Shown here: positions 33,719 through 44,585 of the stretch, one piece after another
Numbering within the stretch: the stretch's first letter is position 1
How the letters are laid out: every line of letters begins with the position of its first letter
Assembly: GCA_019633425.1 (NCBI GenBank)
Contig: WSUB01000075.1
Span: 1-64,000, forward strand
Source: Tulasnella sp. 424
Lineage: Eukaryota; Basidiomycota; Agaricomycetes; Cantharellales; Tulasnellaceae
Length of the DNA stretch: 64,000 nucleotides
Direction: 5' to 3'
Position numbers and translations under genes: made by a program
Notes under the pieces: model-generated
Seen by the model: only the letters and a program-made list of their open reading frames with translations
Told to the model about the DNA's origin: nothing
The model's database searches: none

Positions 33719-35199
33719 AACCTCTTCGGATAGGAGAGCCTCCGGTGCACCATTGTCGGGAACGACTGTTCTCTCTCCCTGTGTGCCATCTACATCATTT
33801 ACCATTTCTGTTTTAGGCTATCGGTACGCTTTATTTGGTGCCCCCGCCGTATCTTTCTTTATTCCTTGGGCGGAGGGCCATCCATAGAGTGGGGCGTCCA
33901 TGTTTTTTTGCTTATGTACTGAGCCATTTTAGGGCCTGAGAATGTCAATTTCAGAACGTCGTTGAAAACCTTCGGTTTGCGAAACTGACCTTGTCGGGTC
34001 GTTGAATTTAAGCGGTCGCTCATCCGCCCATGCCGAGCTCCTCCTTTCGTCAGTTGGGGTCCCGGGCCGCTGCTGTGTGGTTCCGACAAACAAAAAAGAC
34101 CTCCCCGCTTGCCAAGATAGTACTCCTATGACGATGAGTCGAATAGGTGACTTCCCACATGACTGCGAGCGGCTTGATCATCTTGGAAGACGGCTTGGCT
34201 TTGTGGTCAGACCTGCATCAATAGGAGAGTAACTGAATACAGCCAAGAGCGACGGGGATGGATGTTTGCGGTCCCAATGACCCATTACGTCCATACTTGC
34301 CTCCCTCTGTGTGTGGGAAGTCTGAATACGTCACTAAAATTGGAGTGCGAGATGTGGAGAGAGTGGCAAGCCTCCGCATATACTGGGTAAGAGCGAGGTG
34401 CGGACATGGCGTGGAGGGCTGAATGGGAAATCTGATTCCTGCTTTTAGAGTCAGAGCCAATAGAGAGACTTGTAATTGCAATCGTTGTATACTACACAGT
34501 AAAAATAGACTATATATAGTAGGTTAAAAGGTTGCAAGGAGAGGTGAACCGATTGCTTTCGGGGTTGAAGACACCGTTACTCTGGAATCCCGGTGCGGTC
34601 TCGGGAACTGAGTGTTTAAGGTTCAGCTGAAGAGAGTGTCGCATGATATCCTCCCCGGCTCGTTACTCCCGAAAGATGGATGATGATGCCGGCAAAAGGG
34701 AGTATTTGTGTTTCCGTGATCGAGTGAACTAACGTGATTCCTCTTCCTGCATGCCCATCTTATCTCACATCCCCTCCTATGCTATCAGATAACGAGGCGT
34801 GCACTATCTCCTATGTGGGAGAAAAACCACTATTCCCCTTTACCGCGAGACTCTAAAGGCAAGAGGATTACAGAAAGTGCCAGTTGTAGAACGTCATTGT
34901 CATAGCTTTGTCAAGAGCCGCCCAAACGAATGTGTATACAGCGATATAAGGCGGTGATGTAAAGGTCCGAGCGAGATGTTTACGCTAGAGACGGAGGGAA
35001 TCGGAGATTATCGGCTAAAACTCGCCCTCTGTTGCTAGCTTTTGGCTATCTGATAAAGTCGACCCACCTCAGTCCCACCTGAAATATCATACATAAGGCA
35101 CAGTAACAGCCACCCTCCCCAGACATCTCCCCCCCTCTCCCCCACCTCACTCCCCTTCCTCAAGCCCTCGGGTACCCTCTACTACCACCACGACGCATC
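33719..35199. other. ~1.5 kb intergenic
   Basis: This is the 3' flank of the SVIP-like gene and the promoter of the MFS gene. Minus frames at 33859-34089 and 34218-34481 have no supporting features. A tatatatag run near 34511 is TATA-like but is 690 bp from the MFS start. The last 80 bases before the MFS ATG are C/T-rich. Confidence 0.45.
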
Positions 35200-38079
35200 A
35201 TGGACGGTGCGGCTACCAGCAGCGCTCGACGCGCAAATCCGTTTCCCTCCGAACAACCGCCTACCCCAGCCGAGGAGCCTCTACTCGACGATGCCAGCAG
35301 CACAGCAAGTGGCAGCTCCTCATCCTCATCTTCATCATCTTCCCGACGCGACATAGTGGAAGTGGACGAACAAGCCGAAGCCGTCGTGGCCGAACTCAAC
35401 AGCGAGGATGAAAGTCGTGTGACAGTCAGCGCGACAGTGGTCCGAGTTCTCGCGTTGTTGTGCGCGTGCTCGTTGAGCGTCGGAAGTCATTAGTGAGCGC
35501 GTCCCCCGTTCACCAACCAAACAGGTCCATGTTTTAACTTCAGAATGGCTTCGTGTTACTCAGTGGCTCGTATTTCCTTGGTAAGTCCCCTCTCTCTTCT
35601 CGCCGCGGTGAAAACCAATCGCCGATCACCCGACCCGAACCACACCCCATTTTTCTCAAAATGAAAACGTCAACACTGACGCCATCAAACTAACAGGCCC
35701 GCTCAAGTCACGCCTCTCCAGGGAGATCGGCACTTCGAATACAGAGTTCAGCTTACTTATTGCTGCATATAATATCAACAACACATGGACTCCCTTGGTA
35801 CGTCTTTTCGTTGGGGGGCATCCTCTGCACAAGGCGCTATGTGACTTACTCGGAGTGCCTCGTTCTCGAATAATCATAGGTCGGAGGCGTCATGACTGCA
35901 CGCCTTGGCACCGCAATGACTAGCATTATCGCCACGTCTCTGATTCTTCTGGGGCAGTCAATCCTATTAATAGGCGACCTGACCGGAAGTGTTCGGACGA
36001 TGGTGGTGGGGCTGTTCATTTTCGGACTTGGCATCTCTCCATTAGCCGTGGTCCAAGAGGTGGGTCCCTCGGTTACACAAAAACATCCGCGTACCAACCT
36101 TCATGTGGGATGCTTTTAGACAATCATCGTTCGCTTCTTCTGCAAACACGGCCTCGGCGTATCACTCGCTCTCGGACTCGTCGCAGGCAAACTCACGTCC
36201 TTCCTCTCCGCTTACACATCATACCCGCTCTCGCAGACGTACGGCCCGCACGCGCCGTTCGTCGTCTCGACGGTCCTCGCTGCGGTTTCGTTTGGGTTCA
36301 ATTTGATTTACCTCTTTGCGAGCAATTGGTTCACACGTGGAGCTGGGTTGACCCCTGAGGCCGCTGATGTTCAGCGGAGGTTGGAAGTGTTGAAGGGACG
36401 CACGAGACTGAGTGGAGAACGGATGACGGAGCAGGAGGCGTTGGAGAAAGTTGCGGCCAAGAGGAAGGTCCGGTTGTCTGATTTGACGTTACTTGGCGGT
36501 AAGCTGGTCATGTCTTGAAAGCGAGAGTGAACGCTGACTCGAGACATCCCTCCTTAGACGTCTTTTGGCTCTACATCGCAATTAATGCTCTTTGTGGAGC
36601 TATATGGTCTCCATTCACCCACTTGGCGGCGTGAGCAAGCTTTCCTTGACCATCCCCCTTCCTTTCGTCTAACAACCACACGCCTATAGGAACATTTTCG
36701 AGAAGCGGTACAACCTCGACGAACTCAAAGCAAGCGAGCAAGCGTCTCTCCTTCTGGCAGGGAGCATATTCCTCTATCCAATAGTGCGTCCGTTTTTTTT
36801 TTTCGCGTTTCGAGTACTTTGGGAGAGCTCATTTATTTTTCGCTATCCGCAGTGCGGCGTCATCACCGACCGCTTGAAAAGAGGACCAGTCGTGCACCAC
36901 TTGTTCGTGCTCTCAAGCGCCCTGACACTCATCTGTTACGTCTGGCTGGCGCTTCCCCCATCGTGGACCGAGACTCCGACGCCAGCGGTCTTAGCGTTTA
37001 GCGGAGGTCATGGGTTCTCGACTCTATTATTGGTTATCATCGTTCCGCACCTCGTGCCCCTTCAATATGTGTCAACGGCTTTGGGTGCGCATAAGGCCGT
37101 GAGTACCCGCACGTTTGTTTCTATTTCGGGACCATCCCGTTGACGAACGGTTTTCTCTCTCTCGCAGATCGAATCATGCGGCTCCACCATTTCCAAGATC
37201 CTCGCTGGACTTCTCCTCGATACTAAAAGCGCCAAGTCCGGCTCGGTTAATCCCGAACCGACTTCCACGAGCACCGGCATTTTGGGGTCTTTCGTCAACC
37301 GACCGCCGATCGACAACCGCAGCGCCATCCAGTGGCTCCTCAACGCCTGGCTCCTTGTCAACTTGCTTCAGCTTGTCGGCACCATCATCCTTCGGCGAGC
37401 TGATGTGCGGAGGAAGCGTCGCCTGGCCATGTTGGGCGAGACAGTCGGCTCGGCTATTCCCGGTCCGGAACCGATTTCGGTCTCGACGCCGAGTAGAGGG
37501 AGAGGGGGCTACATGGCCCTACGGACCGACGATGAGCCTGCTAGCTCCGCTGCCGAAGTCGAGCGAATGCATTTGAAAGATGATTTGGAAGGTGTTGGGG
37601 GAAATAATCCTTGGTTGGAGGTTATCGAGGAGAACCCCGTTCTGGAGACTTCGGAGGAGCATGAGCAGGGACGCGAACATGCAGTGGGGCATAGCAGGGC
37701 GGCTACTTTCCCTCGAACGGGCAAAGGTGGTGTTTCTGGGTGGCTCGCGTCTCTTGGACGTAGTGCACAGAGGCCTGGAGAACACAGCCCGCCGCTCATG
37801 CCTTCTTCCGCCGACGATACTACATCTCCAATGGGTCTTGTTCCACCATCGTACAACACCCTTCCTCGCCGGACTGTACCCCCAAAGGACAGGAGAGCGC
37901 GATCTAGAAGGTCCGCCAGCTTCACTACGGTCCATGGCATCGCGATTGAGGTTGCCAGGACTCGGAAGGAGAAGAGGAAAGGCAAAGTGTTCATGGCCAT
38001 GAGCGCAGGTTTGGTTTTGGCGACGTGGGCGTTGTTCTTTGCCACCGCGTTGGCCAAGATCAGCGGGAAGGAGAAGTGA
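35200..38079 (+). CDS. MFSD1-like major facilitator transporter (764 aa)
   Basis: There are nine exons: 35200-35492, 35564-35580, 35697-35797, 35880-36059, 36120-36498, 36558-36630, 36690-36783, 36853-37098 and 37168-38079. The cytosolic N-terminus has a serine run (SSSSSSSSSS near 40-50). Transmembrane segments include LLCACSLSVGSHYGSYFLGP, MTSIIATSLILLGQSILLIG, VVGLFIFGLGISPLAVVQE and FVVSTVLAAVSFGFNLIYLF. The order NTEFSLLIAAYNINNTW...GGVMTARLG with IFGLGISPLAVVQ resembles MFSD1, a vacuolar/lysosomal dipeptide exporter; substrate here is inferred only. A long charged loop and C-tail end with one more helix (MSAGLVLATWALFFATALAK). Exon 2 is only 17 nt. The gene's end was copied into the downstream F-box array. 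Confidence 0.82.
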
Positions 38080-38534
38080 TGGATGATGATCCGCAGTTGT
38101 TTTTTTTAAAAAAAAGGCATTTTATTTTGGAAGTGGATGTGATTTTTTTCTCAAGTCTTCGTTTTCTCTTTCGAGTTCGCTACTAGAAGGGTTTTTGGGA
38201 CCTTTTCTACCTTACGCGCCCTTTTTTCTTCGTACTCCATATAGTTCCATGTACAAGATTTCTCTTTTTTTCCCCTCTCAATATTTCTCTCTCTCTCTCT
38301 CTCATACTCTTGCATGTAGCATTACGCGGTTATATCTCATTTCTTGCATGTTCATCGCCATGTGGAATGGAATGGATTCACACGTTTATATATATATCTA
38401 AGTATTTGCTCGGGTTGTTGCCAAGGGAGCGACGTACGGCAATTCGGAGCCGTTGTTTCCCCTCCACGTCCTCACACCGACTCTAGCATTTATCGTTTCA
38501 GGGAGGATCAAAACCTGGCTAGGAAACGGAGAAT
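38080..38534. other. MFS 3' flank and F-box 1 promoter
   Basis: Part of the ~2.1-kb repeat unit. It contains a (ct)n run near 38288-38302 and a TATA at 38385-38399 (tttatatatatatcta), ~140 bp before the F-box ATG. Confidence 0.55.
38385..38399 (+). promoter_or_regulatory. TATA element of F-box gene 1
   Basis: A tatatatata run ~140 bp upstream of the ATG. It is positionally matched by gtatataaat (40465-40474) and gtatatacatatata (42516-42531) in the other two repeat units. Confidence 0.5.
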
Positions 38535-40027
38535 ATGAGCATCCTAGTTGGAATCGCAAAGGCCTTACACCCTCGGCTTTACTGGCAGGTGATTCACCAT
38601 GTCCCTTAGCCAGGTTCATCCTCCTGACGACCACCTTCACGATTTTTTCTCAGTAGAAGATTAAAAAGGCCGATGCTTCTCCAATAGATGGACCCATTGG
38701 TTTACAGGACTTGCCGGTTGAGCTGTTGGAGCACATCATCTCCTTCCTCCCAGCGCTGTCAATCCGGAATCTCATGGTCAACAGGGCCTTCCGACAGATC
38801 TGCGAGCGGATCCTTTACCGGAGCATTCGCCTTCCCTACACCCCTGGAAGGACTATCCATCTTTGCAAAACCTTTGTCCTTCGACCCGACTTGGCTCTCC
38901 ACGTCCAAGACCTTGACGTCTGTCTTCAGCGATTCTACATCAAATCACGGGAAGGAAATAGAGAGTACGCCCTTTCAAAGTCTCAAAAGAGAACAAATGG
39001 AGCCTTCACCCCAGTTGAAGCGCTAGCGTTGGCCAAGAACGTTAAGTCGTTTAGCGTGAGGGGCACATCCTGGGCATCTGAACGGGACATGGCTCCAATA
39101 CGAGAGTTGGCGGGTGGTATGAAGCTCACCCGGTTGACAATCAGCATTTTCCCGACTCTTTCTAATCTGGAACCCGGAAGCGACAAGGAAGTCGTTTCCT
39201 ATCTTCGCGCGGTCCTTCAAGCCCAGCCACTCCTGGAACAGCTGGAGTTCCCAAACTTGTTCGCGGTCAAATTGATAGGCCACGACTTCCCGTCCACTCC
39301 AACCACTCCTTCAGTGGAACTCTCCCCTCCTGTGATCGAGCGGTCGGACGTCCCGAACCTCCGCTCCCTCATCGCGACCGTGAGTGTCGCGGTATTATTC
39401 CTCCCCGTAGCCCCCAAACTGGAGAGGCTTTCGATCTCATCCTGGGGCGATCAAATAAGCTACCTTCTCCCATGCTCGGAACAGCATGGTCAACGAATTC
39501 GGAGGTTGGGTCTTAGGTCGCGCTTGAATGACTTTGTGGCCCAGGGGGACTTGGCGAAACTACTGTCGCATTTTCCGAATGTGGAGACCTGTATCATCAG
39601 CGTCTATTGGTGGCAGAAAATCGAAGACCTGGGGCTCGCGGGGTCTTCTCTAGACTGGGTAAGAGTGCACCGCAGGCCGCTTGGTAGGAGTTGCACTTAC
39701 AAATTTCCTCGTCAGGTGTCGCGGGACATTCACTTGCCTCTCCTGCGCGAGCTCGAGATCTACTCTGAATCAGAACATACCCTAAACTTAAAGCTTTCGG
39801 AAGAACAAATGATGGAGCTCAAGAGGAGTTGTCCACGACTGGAATCCGTTATAGATCATTCGGGGGACATATGGACATACTGCCCCATAGCAAACCAGGA
39901 AGAGGTCTTTCGCTTACGACATCTTGGACGTCTATCTCCGGACCAACAAAAATTATTCCAAGACATTCCAAGTCCGGATCCCCCATCGGAGACTCCATCG
40001 AGTCGTATTTGGGCCATTTGGAAGTAG
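38535..40027 (+). CDS. F-box protein, tandem copy 1 (474 aa)
   Basis: Exons are 38535-38588 and 38657-40027. The 68-nt intron ends at a doubled acceptor, CAGTAG, of which the second AG is used; the first would place a TAG stop in frame. It starts MSILVGIAKALHPRLYWQ. The F-box is at about 35-80 (LQDLPVELLEHIISFLPALS, then IRNLMVNRAFRQICERILYR). Leucine-rich segments follow (LTRLTISIFP, LEQLEFPNLF, LERLSISSWG). It probably recruits a protein to an SCF ubiquitin ligase. Copies 2 and 3 share the start, intron position and end (WAIWK), so all three look functional. Confidence 0.82.
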
Positions 40028-40111
40028 CGTTCAGAGAGAGACATTCGCATGTCAAACGGCATACTTAGCCATTGCTAACTCGCGGGCCTCCTTTTATTCG
40101 TATGTATTGGC

Positions 40112-40320
40112 GGAAAAGAAAAGTGTTCATGGCCATGAGCGCGGGTTTGGTTTTGGCAACGTGGGTGTTGTTCTTCGTCACCGCGTTGGCCAAGATCAGG
40201 AGAGGTGATGATCCGCAGTTGTTTAAAAAAAGGCATTTATCTTGGACGTGAATATGATTCTCAAGTCTTCGTGTCTTTTCAAGTTCGCTACTGGAAGGGT
40301 TTTTGGAACCTTTTCTACCT
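40112..40320 (+). pseudogene. Copied MFS C-terminus (repeat junction 1)
   Basis: Straight after F-box 1, the sequence aaagtgttcatggccatgag and what follows match the last ~30 codons and 3' flank of the MFS transporter (VFMAMSAGLVLATW.LFF.TALAKI). It is a non-functional tail and marks where the ~2.1-kb unit begins again. Confidence 0.85.
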
Positions 40321-40600
40321 ACGCGCCCTTTTTCTTCGTACTTGAGAGTTCCATGTACAAGACTTTCCCTTTTTCCCCTCTCAATCCTTTTCTCTCTCAT
40401 CCTCTTGCATGTACCATCATGCAGTTTTATCTCATACTCATCGCTGTGGGATGGATCGGAACACGTATATAAATATTTGCTCGGGTTGTTGCCAAGGGAG
40501 CCACGGCAACTCGGAGCCGTCGTTTCCCCTCCTCGTCCTCACGTCGACTCTGGTATATATCTTTTGGGGGCGGATCGAACCTCGCTAGGAAACGGAGAAC
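40321..40600. repeat. F-box 2 promoter, copy of 38.2-38.5 kb
   Basis: This matches 38195-38534: the same cgccctttttcttcgtac block, a TATA at 40465-40474, and ttgctcgggttgttgccaag before the ATG. Confidence 0.6.
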
Positions 40601-42118
40601 ATGAACATCCTAGTTGGAACCGCAAAGGCCCTGTACCACTGGCTTTTCTGGCAGGTGATTCAACGTGACTGTTGGCCATTTTCATCCTCCTGACGACCAC
40701 CTTCACCTTTTTTTTTTTTTTTTGCTTAGTAGGAGGCTAAAGAGGCCGATGCTTCTCTAATAGATGGAACCATTGGTTTAAACGGACCAACTGGTTTACA
40801 GGACCTGCCGGTTGAGGTGTTGGAGCATATCATGTCCTTCCTCCCAGCCCTGTCAATTCGGAACCTCATGGTCAACAGGACCTTCCGACAGATCTGCGAG
40901 CGGATCCTTTACCGGAACATTCGCCTTCCATACACCCCTGGAAGGACTCTTCATCTTTGCAAAACCTTTGTCCTTCGACCCGACTTGGCGCTTCGCGTTC
41001 AAGACCTTGACGTCTATCTTCGATGGTACCACGTCATCCCACGGCGAGAAAATGAGGAGTACACCCTTCCAAAGTTCTCTCAAAGGAGAGCAAAAGGAAC
41101 CTTCACCCCCGTTGAAGCGCTGGCGTTGGCCAAAAACGTCAAGTCGTTTAGCGTGAGGGGCATAGCTTGGGTGCCTGACAGGGACATGGCTCCAATACGA
41201 GAGCTGGCGGGTACTATGAAGCTCACCCGGTTAACAATCGACACTTTCCCGAGTCTTCCTAACCCGGAACCCAGATACAACAAGGAAATCGTTTCCTATC
41301 TCCGCGCGGTCCTTCAAGCGCAGCCACTCCTGGAACACCTGGAGCTCCCATTCTTTTTCGAATTGACGGACCACGTCTTTCCGCCCACTCCAGAAACTGC
41401 TCCGCTATCGGAGAAACCGTCTCCCCTTGCGATCGAACGTTCGGACATCCCGAACCTCCGCTCCCTTATCGCGACTGCGAGTGTCGCGGTATCGTTGCTC
41501 CCCGTAGCCCCTAAACTGGAGAAGCTTTCGATCTTATCCTGGGGCGATAAAATACGCCACCTTCTTCCATACTCGGAGCAATATGGTCACCGAATTCGGA
41601 GCTTGGGTCTTCAGTCGCGCCTGAAGGACTTTGCGGCTCGGGGCGACTGGGTAGAACTACTGTCGCATTTTCCGAATGTAGAGACCTGTATCTTCACCGT
41701 TTGGTGGCTTCCGAAAGACATAGACGTGGCGACCGCGGGGTCCTGTTTAGACTGGGTAAGGGCGGGCTGCAGGCCGCTTAGGAAGAGCTCCACTTACAAA
41801 TCTCCTCGTCAGGTGTCGCGGGACATTCACTTGCTACCTCTCCTGCGCGAGTTCGAGTTGGACTTTGGATCAAACTATACCCCAAAGTTAAAGCTTTCGG
41901 AAGAGCAAATGATGGAGTTCAAGAGGAGTTGCCCACGACTGGAATCCGTTATAGATCCTTCGGGGGACATATGGACATATCGCCCCAAAGCAAACCAGGA
42001 AGAGGGCTTTCAACATCTTGGGCGTCTATCTCCAGAGCAAAGAAAAATATACCGGGACATTCCAAATCCAGGTCCCTCACTGAAGACGTCGAGTAGTATT
42101 TGGGCCATTTGGAAGTAG
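40601..42118 (+). CDS. F-box protein, tandem copy 2 (479 aa)
   Basis: Exons are 40601-40654 and 40733-42118. The intron (78 nt) contains a long poly-T tract (40708-40723) before the acceptor and again ends with a TTAGTAG double acceptor. It starts MNILVGTAKALYHWLFWQ. The F-box at about 42-87 is LQDLPVEVLEHIMSFLPALS. A 12-codon extra stretch (with DGTIGLNGPT) precedes the F-box. Leucine-rich segments and the WAIWK end are as in the sister copies. The middle region differs at many residues (ATAGSCLDWVRAGCRP), which suggests change in the target-binding face. Confidence 0.82.
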
Positions 42119-42146
42119 CGTTTAGAGAGACGTTCGTATGTCTTGG

Positions 42147-42390
42147 CGGAAAGGAAAGTGTTCATGGCCATGAGCGCGGGTTTGGTTTTGGCAACGTGGG
42201 CGTTGTTCGTCGCGACCGCGTTGGCCAAGGTCATTGGGAAGGAGAAGTGATGATCTGCAGTTGTTTAGAAGAAGGCATTTGTTTTGGAAGTGGATGTATT
42301 TCTCAAGTCTTCGTTTTCTTCTCAAGTTCGCTACTAGAAGGGGTTTTGGAACTTTTTCTACCTTAAGCGCCCTTTTTCTTCGTACTCCAT
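42147..42390 (+). pseudogene. Copied MFS C-terminus (repeat junction 2)
   Basis: A second copy of the MFS last codons and 3' flank (VFMAMSAGLVLATWALF then TALAKVIGKEK and the stop) follows F-box 2. The F-box 3' flank before it is shortened by ~60 bp relative to copy 1. Confidence 0.85.
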
Positions 42391-42655
42391 AGTTCCATGA
42401 TCAAGATTTTCCTTTTTCCCCCTCTCGATCTTTTTCTCTCTCATACTCTTGCACGCATCATCACGCAGTTATCTCATTTCTTGCATGTTCGTCGCTGTGG
42501 AATGGATTGGGACACGTATATACATATATATGAGTATTTGCTCGGGTTGTTGCCAAGGAAGCCACGGCAATTCAGAGCCGTCGTTTCCCCTCCACGTCCT
42601 CACGCCAACTCTAGCATTTATCGTTTGGGGAGGATCAAGCTAAGAAACAGATAAT
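42391..42655. repeat. F-box 3 promoter, copy of 38.2-38.5 kb
   Basis: The third copy of the promoter block, with a TATA at 42516-42531 and the same ttgctcgggttgttgccaag before the ATG. Confidence 0.6.
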
Positions 42656-44169
42656 ATGAATATCCTAGCTAGGATCACAAAGGCCTTGTACCACTGGCTT
42701 CACTGGCAGGTGGTAACTCCTCATGTCCGTTGGCTACGTTCATACTCCTGACGACCACCTTCACTTTTTGGCCTCAGGACAAGACTAAAGTGGCCGATGC
42801 TTCTCCATCTCCGATAGATGTATCAACTGTTTTACAGGACCTGCCGGTTGAGGTGTTGGAGCACATCGTGTCCTTCCTCCCAGCCATGTCAATCCGGAAT
42901 CTCATGGTCAACAGGACCTTCCGACAGATCTGCGAGCGGATCCTTTACCGGAGCATTCGCCTTCCATACACCCCTGGAAGGACTCTTCATCTTTGCAAAA
43001 CCTTTGTCCTTCGACCCGACTTAGCTCTCCGCGTCCAGGACCTTGACGTTTGTCTCCGATGGTACCATGTCAGCCCACGGCGAGGAAATAGAGAGTACAC
43101 CCTTCCAAAGTTTTCTCAAAAGAATGCAAAAGAAACTTTCACCCCCGTTGAAGCGCTAGCGTTGGCCAAAAACGTCAAGTCGTTTAGCGTGAGGGGCACA
43201 GCTTGGGTGCCTGACAGGGGCATGGCTCCAATACGGGAGCTGGCGGGTGGTATGAAGCTCACCCGGTTAACAATCAGCACTTTCCCGACTCTTCCTAACC
43301 CGGAACCCAGGTTCGACAAGGAAATCGTTTCCTATCTTCGCGCGGTCCTTCAAGCGCAACCGCTCCTGGAAGACCTGGAACTCCCAAACTTTTTCGTGGT
43401 CGTATTGACGGACCACGCCTTCCCGTCCACTCCAGTCACTGCTCCACTATCGGAAGAACCATCTCCCCTTGTGATCGAACGGTCGGACGTCCCGAACCTT
43501 CGTTCCCTTACCGCGACCGCAAGTGTCGCGGTATCATTCCTACCCGTAGCCCCTAAACTGGAGAAGCTTTCGATCTCATCATGGGGCGATCAAATACGCT
43601 ACCTTCTCCCATACTCAGAACATCATGGTCATCGAATTCGGAGCCTGGGTCTTCGGTCGCGCCTGAAGGACTTTGCGGCTCTGGGCGACTTGGTAAAACT
43701 ACTGTCGCATTTCTCGAATGTGGAGACCTGTATCTTCACCGTTTGGTGGTGGCCCGAAGATAGAGACATAGGGCTCCGGGAGACCTGCCTAGACTGGGTA
43801 AGGGCGGACTGTAGGCCGCTTAGAAAGAATTCCACTTATAAATCTTCTCGTCAGGTGTCGCGTGACATTCACTTCCTGCCTCTCCTGCGCGAGTTCGAGA
43901 TCTACTCTGAATCAGGAAATACCTTAAACTTAAAGCTTTCGGAAGAACAAATGATGGAGCTCAAGAGGAGTTGTCCACGACTGGAATCCGTGATAGATCC
44001 TTCGGGAGACATATGGGCATACCGCCTCATGGCAAACGAGGAAGAAGTCTTTCGCTTACGACATCTTGGACGTCTATCTTCAGACCAACAAACTTTACTC
44101 CCGGACATTCCAAGTCCAGATCTTCCACCGAAGACGTCGTCGAGTGGTATTTGGGCCATTTGGAAGTAG
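42656..44169 (+). CDS. F-box protein, tandem copy 3 (481 aa)
   Basis: Exons are 42656-42709 and 42778-44169; the 68-nt intron ends in a single CTCAG. It starts MNILARITKALYHWLHWQ. The F-box at about 38-83 is LQDLPVEVLEHIVSFLPAMS, then IRNLMVNRTFRQICERILYR. Leucine-rich segments follow (LTRLTISTFP, LEDLELPNFF, LEKLSISSWG), with a C-terminal conserved block (EEQMMELKRSCPRLESVIDP) and the end WAIWK. Role inferred as an SCF substrate receptor. No MFS tail follows this copy, so it is the right end of the array. Confidence 0.82.
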
Positions 44170-44585
44170 CGTTCAGAGAGAGACGTTCGCATGTCAAACG
44201 CCATACTTAGCCACTGCCAACTCGCAGACCCCCTTTATTCGTATGTATTTGGTGATTAGTATTCCGATGAGTGATTGTACTTTGCCGATCATATTTCGAG
44301 GTCGTTGAAACAGACTCAGCTTGGCAGCTAGCAGTAAGACATGCTCACCGATTGGCCACTAGCCTGACACCCACTAAGCTGCGAAACATAGACTTAGTAT
44401 ATTAGCGGGGGGAGGGGCTTTATATCCATAGTGGAATATTCAAAATGATATGAGATGAATCGAGATGACACGTGGCCGCGGAAGGAACGACAACGGCCGA
44501 TGAACAGATAGTAGATCTTGCCAAGTGTTGGTAGCCGTACTTGGCAACAGTCGAAGACGAACAGCAAAAACCATCAAGATATAAA
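44170..44585. other. Intergenic between convergent F-box 3 and NAP1
   Basis: The left ~80 bases still match the F-box 3' flank. No gene seen. Confidence 0.5.

Noticed and set aside
38288..38302. (ct)n run considered as an array
   Set aside because: A simple microsatellite in the promoter, not an array of spaced repeats; CRISPR is not expected in fungi.
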